Assembly: GCF_003667445.1 (NCBI RefSeq)
Contig: NZ_RCTF01000011.1
Coordinates: 62,001-126,000 of the forward strand
Direction of reading: 5' to 3'
From: Xanthobacter tagetidis
GTDB taxonomy: Bacteria > Pseudomonadota > Alphaproteobacteria > Rhizobiales > Xanthobacteraceae
DNA: 64,000 nt
Below the pieces are notes generated by a model that did no database searches, was not told the origin of the DNA, and saw only the letters and a program-made list of their open reading frames with translations. The position numbers and the translations under genes are program-made. Below, one piece after another: positions 57,756 through 64,000 of this stretch (the stretch's first letter is position 1; every line of letters begins with the position of its first letter).

Positions 57756-59066
57756 CTACGCTTCCCCGCGCTCGGCGCGCAGGCGCGCCCAATAGTCCAT
57801 GCGCTTCCGGATCTCGCGCTCGAACCCGCGCTCCACCGGGTGGTAGAAGCTCTGCCGGCCGATGGCGTCGGGGAAATAGTTCTGGCCCGAGAAGGCGTCC
57901 GGCTCGTCATGGTCGTAGCGGTAGCCGGCGCCGTAGCCCTCGCCCTTCATCAGCTTGGTCGGGGCGTTGAGGATGGTCTTGGGCGGCATCAGCGATCCGC
58001 CCTCCTTGGCCGCACGCTTGGCGGCGGAGAAGGCCTTGTAGACGGCATTCGATTTCGGCGCGGTGGCGAGATAGACCACCGCCTGCGCCAAAGCCAGCTC
58101 GCCCTCCGGCGAGCCGAGGAAGTCGTAGGCCTCCTTGGCGGCGTTCGTCACCACCAGGGCCTGCGGGTCGGCATTGCCGACGTCCTCCACCGCCATGCGC
58201 ACGATGCGGCGGGCAAGGAACAGCGGGCTCTCGCCGGCGTCGAGCATGCGGGCGAGATAATAGAGCGCCGCGTCAGGGTCCGATCCGCGCACCGACTTGT
58301 GCAGCGCGGAGATGAGATTGTAGTGCCCGTCCTCGCTCTTGTCGTAGATCGGCGCCCGGCGCTGCACCACCTCGGCGAGGCCGGCGACGTCGAACACCTC
58401 GCCCGGCCGCGCGGCGCGCCAGACCTCTTCCGTCAGGGTCAGCGCGGCGCGCCCGTCGCCGTCCGCCATGTTGACGAGGGCGAAGCGCGCCTCCTCGGTG
58501 AGCGGCAGCGCCTTGCCCTCGATCTCCTCCGCGCGGGCGAGCAGGCGCGCGATCGCCTCGGCATCGAGCGCCTTGAACACCAGCACCCGGGCGCGCGAGA
58601 GCAAGGCGGCGTTGAGTTCGAACGAGGGGTTCTCGGTGGTGGCGCCCACCAGCGTCACCGTGCCGTCCTCCATCACCGGAAGGAAGCTGTCCTGCTGGGC
58701 GCGGTTGAAGCGGTGGATCTCGTCCACGAACAGCAGCGTCGCCTTGCCGGTGAGCCGGCGGGCGCGGGCCTGCTCGAACACCTTCTTGAGGTCGGCGACG
58801 CCCGAGAAGATGGCCGAGATCTGCTCGAAATGCAGATCGGTGGCGCTGGCCAGAAGGCGCGCCACCGTGGTCTTGCCGGTGCCCGGCGGCCCCCAGAGGA
58901 TGAGCGAGCCGAGCGAGCGGGTCTCCAGCATGCGCGAGAGCACGCCGTCCGGACCCACCAGATGGTCCTGCCCCACCACCTCGGCGAGCACCTTGGGCCG
59001 GAGGCGGTCGGCGAGCGGGCGGGCGACCTCGGCCCCGAGCCCCGCTGCCTGGAACAGGTCCGACAT
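57756..59066 (-). CDS. rarA: Replication-associated recombination protein A (AAA ATPase)
   Basis: 436 residues. RarA/MgsA family, clamp-loader-like ATPase acting at stalled forks. Start: PLADRLRPKVLAEVVGQDHLVG. Walker A GPPGTGKTT (59-67), Walker B LLFVDEIHRFNR (about 111-122), sensor GATTENPSFELN, arginine-rich GSDPDAALYYLARML, and the C-terminal MPPKTILNAPTKLMK domain for tetramerisation. Eleven bases separate it from the Do-type protease gene upstream, so they are probably co-transcribed, an arrangement seen in other Hyphomicrobiales. Confidence 0.95.
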   Translation of the reverse strand: MSDLFQAAGLGAEVARPLADRLRPKVLAEVVGQDHLVGPDGVLSRMLETRSLGSLILWGPPGTGKTTVARLLASATDLHFEQISAIFSGVADLKKVFEQARARRLTGKATLLFVDEIHRFNRAQQDSFLPVMEDGTVTLVGATTENPSFELNAALLSRARVLVFKALDAEAIARLLARAEEIEGKALPLTEEARFALVNMADGDGRAALTLTEEVWRAARPGEVFDVAGLAEVVQRRAPIYDKSEDGHYNLISALHKSVRGSDPDAALYYLARMLDAGESPLFLARRIVRMAVEDVGNADPQALVVTNAAKEAYDFLGSPEGELALAQAVVYLATAPKSNAVYKAFSAAKRAAKEGGSLMPPKTILNAPTKLMKGEGYGAGYRYDHDEPDAFSGQNYFPDAIGRQSFYHPVERGFEREIRKRMDYWARLRAERGEA

Positions 59067-59077
59067 CGCCCTGTCCT

Positions 59078-60505
59078 TCAGCCCGGCAGGACGGCGGAGA
59101 TGGCGCGCCCGCCGCGCACCACCACCACCCGCCAGGCGCGCTGCGGGGTGCGGATGGCGATGTCGAGGTCGCGCGTGCGCAGCACCTTCTGTCCGTTCAC
59201 CTCCAGGATCACGTCGCCGGCCTTGAAGCCGGCGGCGGCGGCGGCGCTGGCGTCGTCCACGTCATAGATGACCACGCCCGTGGCGCCGAAATCGACCCTG
59301 AGCTCCTCCGCCACGGCGGGCGAGAGGTTCACCACCGTGGCGCCGGCGAAGGGCGAGCGCGCCTTGAGCACAATCTCCTCGCGCGGCACGGTCTCCGGTG
59401 CGCCTTCAAGCACCACCACCAGCGCCATGTCCTTGCCCGATCGGGCGATGGCGAACGCCGCCTTGCCGCCAATGGGGCGTGTGGCGAGGCGGTAGTTGAG
59501 CGACTGCGGGTCATCCACCGCCTGCCCTTCCACGGCGACGATGAGGTCGCCGCTGCGGAGCCCCGCTTTGGCGGCCGGGCCGCCCTCCACCACCGAGGTG
59601 ACCAGCACGCCGGTGGGCCGCTGCAGGCCGAGGCCCTCGGCGATGTCGGCCGTCACCCGCTGGAGCGCAGCGCCGAGCCAGGGCCGGCGCACCGCCTTGC
59701 CGCCGCTCTTGGCCTGCTCGATCACCACCCGCGCCATGTTGACGGGAATGGCGAAGCCGATGCCGTGGGAGCCGCCGGAGCGGGAATAGATCGCGGTGTT
59801 GATGCCGATCAGCCGGCCCGCCATGTCCACCAGCGCGCCGCCGGAATTGCCGGGATTGATGGCGGCGTCGGTCTGGATGAAGAACTGGTAGTCGGAGATG
59901 CCGGCCTGGGTGCGGGCGAGCGCGGAGATGATGCCCTGCGTCACCGTCTGGCCGACGCCGAAGGGATCGCCGATGGCGAGCGCGATATCGCCCACCGCCA
60001 CCTCGTCCGAATTGCCCAGTTCGATGATGGGGAAGGTCTCCTTCCCCTCGCGCTTGATGCGCAGCACCGCGAGGTCCGTGCGCTGGTCGCGCAGCAGCAC
60101 CTCCGCCTCCAGCTCCCGCTTGTCGTTGAGGGCGATGCGGATCTCGTCCGCCTGCTCGATCACGTGGTAGTTGGTGACCACGAGGCCGGAAGGGTCGACG
60201 ATGACGCCCGAGCCCAGCGAGCGCTGCATGCGCTCCGGCGCGCCGAGGCCGGGCGCCCCGCGATTGCCGAAGAAGCGGCGGAAGAAGGGATCGTCGAACA
60301 GCGGATTGCTGCGGGCGCGCTGCTCCTTCAGGGCATAGACGTTCACCACCGCCGGCGCGCTCTTGGCCACCACCGGGGCGAAGGAGAGCTGCACCTCGGC
60401 GCGCGACGCCGGCACGCGCGGCTGCGGCTGCTGCGCACCGGCGGTGCCGGCAGCCAGAGCGAGGGCGCAGCCGAAGGCGCCCGCGACCAGCATGGTTCCT
60501 CTCAT
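59078..60505 (-). CDS. Do-like periplasmic serine protease (DegP/DegQ family)
   Basis: 475 residues from ATG 60505, with GAGAGG eight bases before it. Signal peptide (1-24, ending AGAQ), then a trypsin-like protease domain with the triad His114 (TNYHVIE), Asp144 (QRTDLAVLRI) and Ser221 (NPGNSGGALVD). Two PDZ domains: about 285-365 (GVLVTSVVEGGPAAKAGLRSGD) and 390-475 (GVVIYDVDDASAAAAAGFKAGD). NPLFDDPFFRRFFG (67-80) is typical of rhizobial DegP-like proteins. Degrades or chaperones misfolded exported proteins. DegP versus DegQ is not decidable here. Confidence 0.94.
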   Translation of the reverse strand: MRGTMLVAGAFGCALALAAGTAGAQQPQPRVPASRAEVQLSFAPVVAKSAPAVVNVYALKEQRARSNPLFDDPFFRRFFGNRGAPGLGAPERMQRSLGSGVIVDPSGLVVTNYHVIEQADEIRIALNDKRELEAEVLLRDQRTDLAVLRIKREGKETFPIIELGNSDEVAVGDIALAIGDPFGVGQTVTQGIISALARTQAGISDYQFFIQTDAAINPGNSGGALVDMAGRLIGINTAIYSRSGGSHGIGFAIPVNMARVVIEQAKSGGKAVRRPWLGAALQRVTADIAEGLGLQRPTGVLVTSVVEGGPAAKAGLRSGDLIVAVEGQAVDDPQSLNYRLATRPIGGKAAFAIARSGKDMALVVVLEGAPETVPREEIVLKARSPFAGATVVNLSPAVAEELRVDFGATGVVIYDVDDASAAAAAGFKAGDVILEVNGQKVLRTRDLDIAIRTPQRAWRVVVVRGGRAISAVLPG

Positions 60506-60643
60506 CCCAAAACCTCTCGCATAGGGCCGCCCCGCCCGGCACCGGTTCCGCGCCCTCTTTTGCGCCAGAGCCGGCGCGGCGTCTACCTGGGGGCTCGGAG
60601 GCGGCATGCGGACACGCCTGCGCGGCCGGCGGCGCGCGGCCGC

Positions 60644-61549
60644 TCAGGCGATCTTGCGCAGCAGCGCATTGAGCACCCAGTCGCGGAACACCTCGACCTT
60701 GGCGAGGTTCTCGCGCGCCTGCGGCACCACGAGATAATAGGCCGAGGGCGAGTGCAGGCGGATGCTGAACGGCTCCACCAGCAGGCCGCGCGAGATGTCG
60801 TGGCGCACCACCGCCGAGCGGCCCATGACGATGCCGAGCCCCTCGATCGCCGCCTGGAAGGCGGGATAGAGCAGGTCGCAGGTGATCTCGCGGGCAAAGG
60901 CGAGGCCCGGGACGCCCGCCCGGTCGAGCCAGAACGGCCAGTCGTCGCGCACCAGCAGCGGCGAGCCAGTGCGGATGATGGTGTGGCGCGCGAGGTCCGC
61001 CGGCGCCGTGAGGTCGGGGTCCTTCTCCAGAAGGCGCGGGCTGCACACCGGGAACACCTCCTCCTCGCCCAGCTTGTAGGCGGTCATCCCCGGCCAGTCG
61101 CCGACGCCGTACTGGATCGACACGTCATAGTCGGGCCGCGCCGGCGGCGCGTTGGGAATGATGGTCTTGAAGCGCAGCGAGAGGTCGGGGTGCTTTTCCT
61201 GGAATTCCGAGATGTGCGGCAGAAGGCTCTTGATCTCGAACGTGCCGAGGCAGCCGATGGTGAGCGTGTCGTCGCGCTGCTCGTGGCTGGCGCGGTCGGT
61301 GGCGAGCGAGATCTCGGAGATCACGAGGCGCGCCGCCGCCACATATTGCTCGCCCGCCGCGGTCAGCCGCAGCCGCCCGCCGTCGCGCGAGAACAGCTGG
61401 ATGTCGAGCGTCTCCTCCAGGTTGCGGATCTGGTGGCTGATCGCCGTCTGGGTGAGATTCAGCTCCACCGCGGCCCGCGTGAAATTGAGGTGCCGCGCGG
61501 CCGCCTCGAACGCCTGGAGCGCCCTCATGGAGGGCAGATGCCTGCGCAC
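60644..61549 (-). CDS. LysR-family (GcvA-like) transcriptional regulator
   Basis: 301 residues from GTG 61549 with GAGG nine bases upstream. N-terminal helix-turn-helix LPSMRALQAFEAAARHLNFTRAAVELNLTQTAISHQIRNLEE (5-46), and LFSRDGGRLRLTAAGEQY. The C-terminal effector domain (about 90-300) starts LTIGCLGTFEIKSLLPHISEFQEKHPDLSL. The LTQTAISHQI pattern places it in the GcvA/AmpR branch. It is 176 bases beyond the aldehyde dehydrogenase stop on the same strand and separate from it, so it may regulate that gene, but the target is unproved. Confidence 0.9.
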   Translation of the reverse strand: MRRHLPSMRALQAFEAAARHLNFTRAAVELNLTQTAISHQIRNLEETLDIQLFSRDGGRLRLTAAGEQYVAAARLVISEISLATDRASHEQRDDTLTIGCLGTFEIKSLLPHISEFQEKHPDLSLRFKTIIPNAPPARPDYDVSIQYGVGDWPGMTAYKLGEEEVFPVCSPRLLEKDPDLTAPADLARHTIIRTGSPLLVRDDWPFWLDRAGVPGLAFAREITCDLLYPAFQAAIEGLGIVMGRSAVVRHDISRGLLVEPFSIRLHSPSAYYLVVPQARENLAKVEVFRDWVLNALLRKIA

Positions 61550-61725
61550 CGGTCTTGCGCCTCTTTTTGTGATCCGCCCGATGGGGCGGCCTCCCCTGGA
61601 GAGCCTTCATTACATCAGCGCGCGGCAAAGCGCATCCGCGCCCGGCCGGTCCGGTGCCGGCGGCCCCAACGCAAACCGGCCGGCCCCGAGGGACCGGCCG
61701 GCCATGCGCCAACCAGAGGAACGCG

Positions 61726-63216
61726 TCAGCCGAGCGTGAACGGATCCCGCGGCGCGCCGGTCAGCTCCACATAGACCGACTTGGTCTCAGTGTATTCGCG
61801 GATCGAATCGGTGCCGTTCTCGCGCCCGAGCCCGCTCTCCTTGAAGCCGCCGAACGGGGTGGCGAAGGACACCACGCGGTAGGCGTTGATCCACACCGTG
61901 CCGGCGCGCAGCTGGTGCGCCACGCGGTGGGCGCGGTGCACGTTCTGGGTCCACACGGCGGCGGCGAGGCCGAAGCGCGTGTCGTTGGCGATGCGGATCG
62001 CCTCCGCCTCGTCCTTGAACTTGATGACCGCGAGCACCGGCCCGAACACTTCTTCCTGGGCGATGCGCATCGTGTTATTCACGCCCGCGAGCACGGTCGG
62101 CTGCACGAAATAGCCGCCGAGCGTCGGGTCGCCCTGGCCGCCATAGCAGACCTGCGCGCCCTCGTCCTTGGCGATGTCGATATATTCCATCACCTTCTTG
62201 AACTGGGGCTCGTTGGCGACCGGCCCCATCTCGGTGGCCTCGTCGAGCGGGTTGCCGAGGCGAATCTGGCGGGTGCGGGCGACGATGCGCTCCAGCAGCG
62301 CATCGTGGACGCTCTCCTGCACCAGCAGGCGCGAGCCGGCCATGCAGGTCTGCCCGGAGGCGCCGAAGATGCCGGCGATGGCGCCGTTGGCGGCGACGTC
62401 GATGTCGGCGTCCTCGAACACGATGTTCGGCGACTTGCCGCCCAGCTCCAGCGAGACGCGGGTGAGGTTCTCGGCCGCTGAGGCGGCGATGCGCTTGCCG
62501 GTGGAGGTGGCGCCGGTGAAGGCCAGCTTGTCGATGCCCGGATGCTTGACGAGGTGCGCGCCGATGGAGCCCTGGCCCGTCACCACGTTATAGACGCCGG
62601 GCGGGAAGCCCGCCTCCTCGAAGCGCTTGCCCAGCTCCAGGGTGGAGACCGGGGTATGCTCGGACGGCTTCACCACGAAGGTGCAGCCCGCCGCGAGGCC
62701 CGGCGCCAGCTTGAACACCAGCAGCAGGCCCGGCGAGTTCCAGGGCGTGATCGCGCCCACCACGCCGATCGGCTCGCGCCGGGTATAAATGAAGAAGTTC
62801 GACCGGTCGGAAGGCACGACGTCGCCCTGGAGCTTGTCCGCCATGCCGGCATAATAATAGAAATACTCGGGAATGTACTTCCACTGCCCCAGCATCTCGC
62901 GGTAGAGCTTGCCGTTGTCGTTGCACTCGATGCGGGCGAGTTCCTCGGCGTCGCGGGCGATGATGTCGCCGAGCCGGCGCATGAGGGCGCCGCGCTGGGT
63001 CGCGGTCATCTTGCCCCACGGCCCCTCGTCGAAGGCGCGGCGCGCGGCGGCGACCGCCGTGTCCATGTCCGCCTCGGTGCCGTCCGGCACCACCGCCCAG
63101 ACTTTCCCGGTATAGGGGTTGAGGCTGTCCATCAGCCGCGGGGCCGGCTTCTCCTGGCCGTCGATATAAAGGCCGTACTGCCGGATCGGCGAGGCTTGGG
63201 TCACCTTCTGGTCCAT
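61726..63216 (-). CDS. NAD(P)-dependent aldehyde dehydrogenase
   Basis: 496 residues, ATG 63216 with GGAG nine bases upstream. ALDH superfamily: PWNSPGLLLVFKLAPGLAAGCTFVVKPSEHTP with Asn160 and Lys183, the nucleotide loop FTGATSTGKRI, catalytic base Glu257 in SLELGGKSPN and catalytic Cys291 in FGASGQTCMAGSR. PFGGFKESGLGRENG near the end. The closest general group is betaine/benzaldehyde/hydroxymuconic-semialdehyde type, but the aldehyde cannot be assigned. It is divergent from an alpha/beta hydrolase gene, and a LysR gene follows, so a small catabolic module is likely. Confidence 0.9.
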   Translation of the reverse strand: MDQKVTQASPIRQYGLYIDGQEKPAPRLMDSLNPYTGKVWAVVPDGTEADMDTAVAAARRAFDEGPWGKMTATQRGALMRRLGDIIARDAEELARIECNDNGKLYREMLGQWKYIPEYFYYYAGMADKLQGDVVPSDRSNFFIYTRREPIGVVGAITPWNSPGLLLVFKLAPGLAAGCTFVVKPSEHTPVSTLELGKRFEEAGFPPGVYNVVTGQGSIGAHLVKHPGIDKLAFTGATSTGKRIAASAAENLTRVSLELGGKSPNIVFEDADIDVAANGAIAGIFGASGQTCMAGSRLLVQESVHDALLERIVARTRQIRLGNPLDEATEMGPVANEPQFKKVMEYIDIAKDEGAQVCYGGQGDPTLGGYFVQPTVLAGVNNTMRIAQEEVFGPVLAVIKFKDEAEAIRIANDTRFGLAAAVWTQNVHRAHRVAHQLRAGTVWINAYRVVSFATPFGGFKESGLGRENGTDSIREYTETKSVYVELTGAPRDPFTLG

Positions 63217-63600
63217 GAGCTTTTCTCCCTGGAGGCGTGCCGGAGCGACGCGCCGCACGCGGATTTGGCGACCCGAAGGCCGCGCATCCGCGCTGTCTTT
63301 CCGTGGCCTAGTACCCCGTCGCAGGCCCCTCGGGGCAAATGACGGTTTTGCATGGTCGGCCAAGATTTCCTCATGGCCGTCGCCGCCGCGACGATAGCCG
63401 ACGTCAATGAAACTTCCTCATGGGTCACATGAGAAACCATCCTTTGGCCGGGGCAAGAGCCGTTGCCTATAAAGGCTCCAAGGTCGCGAAGCCTGAAATC
63501 CATCCAGGAAGCTTATGTATTTCCTGAGATTTCCGGCACCGGACGCGACGGACGGCGGGCCGATCGGCCGCCCGCAGGAAGCCGAGGCCAGACAGCACCC
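63217..63600. promoter_or_regulatory. Divergent intergenic region with repeated motifs
   Basis: The 384-base gap between the aldehyde dehydrogenase and the hydrolase has no gene. TTCCTCATGG occurs twice as a perfect ten-base direct repeat (63367-63376 and 63414-63423, 47 bases apart). The second copy belongs to an inverted repeat CTCATG (63417-63422) and CATGAG (63428-63433) with a five-base spacer, extended to TT..AA ends. These could be operator sites of the nearby LysR regulator or another factor, controlling both genes. No clear -35/-10 pair was picked. Confidence 0.4.
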
Positions 63601-64000
63601 ATGGCGCAGACCAACGGACGGACCACCGCGCAGGACGGCGCGGGCATCGCCTATTCGCTTCACACCGGTGCCGGTGACAGGCGTATCGCCCTCATTCACT
63701 CCTTGGCGATGGACCGCAGCTTCTGGGACCGCGTGGTGCCCCAATTGCTGCCGCATGCGGACGTGCTCACCATCGACTGCCGCGGCCACGGCGCCTCCGA
63801 CAAGCCCGCCACCGCCTTTACCGTGGAGCAGTTCGCGGACGACCTCGCGGCCGTGATGGATGATATCGGCTGGATCAGCGCGGCGGTGGCCGGCGCCTCT
63901 ATGGGCGGCTGCGTGAGCATCGCCTTCGCCGCAGCCTATCCCGAGCGCACCGACGCCCTCGGCCTCATCGACACCACCGCCGGATACGGCGCCGACGCCG
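63601..64000 (+). CDS. Alpha/beta hydrolase (partial, runs off the right edge)
   Basis: 133 visible residues from ATG 63601. Start MAQTNGRTTAQDGAGIAYSLHTG, oxyanion region IHSLAMDRSFWDRVVPQL (33-50), TIDCRGHGASDKP (57-69) and the nucleophile elbow AGASMGGC with the Ser near 103. The pattern resembles 3-oxoadipate enol-lactonase (PcaD-like) and related hydrolases; the acid and histidine of the triad lie outside the window. Divergent from the aldehyde dehydrogenase. A hydrolase/dehydrogenase pair fits catabolism of an ester or lactone, which is inference. Confidence 0.82.
   Translation, partial: MAQTNGRTTAQDGAGIAYSLHTGAGDRRIALIHSLAMDRSFWDRVVPQLLPHADVLTIDCRGHGASDKPATAFTVEQFADDLAAVMDDIGWISAAVAGASMGGCVSIAFAAAYPERTDALGLIDTTAGYGADA

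Overview
This is a GC-rich, densely coded chromosomal window. The gene content points to an alphaproteobacterium of the Hyphomicrobiales, most likely Xanthobacteraceae-like. The evidence is the long uninterrupted block rpsB-tsf-pyrH-frr-uppS-cdsA-dxr-rseP-bamA-lpxD-fabZ-lpxA-lpxI-lpxB, the block glyA-nrdR-ribD-ribE-ribH-nusB-thiL, a ribosomal protein S2 with a long C-terminal extension, an ATP12-type F1 assembly chaperone, and several TRAP carboxylate transporter genes. The family-level assignment is inference from memory, not from a search. I see no tRNA, rRNA, CRISPR array, insertion sequence or prophage.

Layout. 1-1617 (minus): partial malate dehydrogenase and a TPM-domain membrane protein. 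1781-11245 (plus): an accessory catabolic cluster made of a GntR-type regulator, an FAD oxidoreductase, a crotonase, a CoA-transferase, a complete TRAP transporter (DctP-Q-M), a second crotonase and an acyl-CoA dehydrogenase. It looks like a self-contained uptake, CoA-activation and partial beta-oxidation pathway for an unidentified carboxylate, and it is the best candidate here for an undescribed system. 11335-14568 (minus): argC and parE. 14569-15143: a repeat-rich spacer. 15144-30411 (minus): the lipid A, outer-membrane, isoprenoid and translation block. 30632-36133: dnaE flanked by two sulfotransferase-like genes. 36165-41791 (minus): thiL-nusB-ribH-ribE-ribD-nrdR and glyA.

42073-43119 (plus) is a glycosyltransferase-like gene. 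43172-45615 (minus) is exbB-exbD-tonB, which powers TonB-dependent uptake. It is followed by an MFS transporter, then (plus) a DEAD-box RNA helicase with a repetitive Arg/Glu tail and a SAM methyltransferase-like gene. 50003-51838 (minus) holds a TfoX-like protein, the ATP12 chaperone and a HAD phosphatase. A zinc-ribbon protein and a TRAP DctQM pair without a visible binding protein follow. 55559-63216 (minus, with one small plus-strand gene) holds an RluC-family pseudouridine synthase, the CrcB fluoride channel, RarA, a Do-type protease, a LysR regulator and an aldehyde dehydrogenase. The window ends in a truncated alpha/beta hydrolase transcribed divergently from the aldehyde dehydrogenase across a spacer with repeated motifs.

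Many long open frames lie opposite real genes because of the high GC content. They were judged to be shadows and left out. Start sites were chosen from Shine-Dalgarno spacing and family length. Non-ATG starts (GTG for the GntR regulator, the FAD enzyme, lpxI, lpxA, rpsB and the LysR gene; TTG for the TfoX-like gene) are stated where the sequence supports them.
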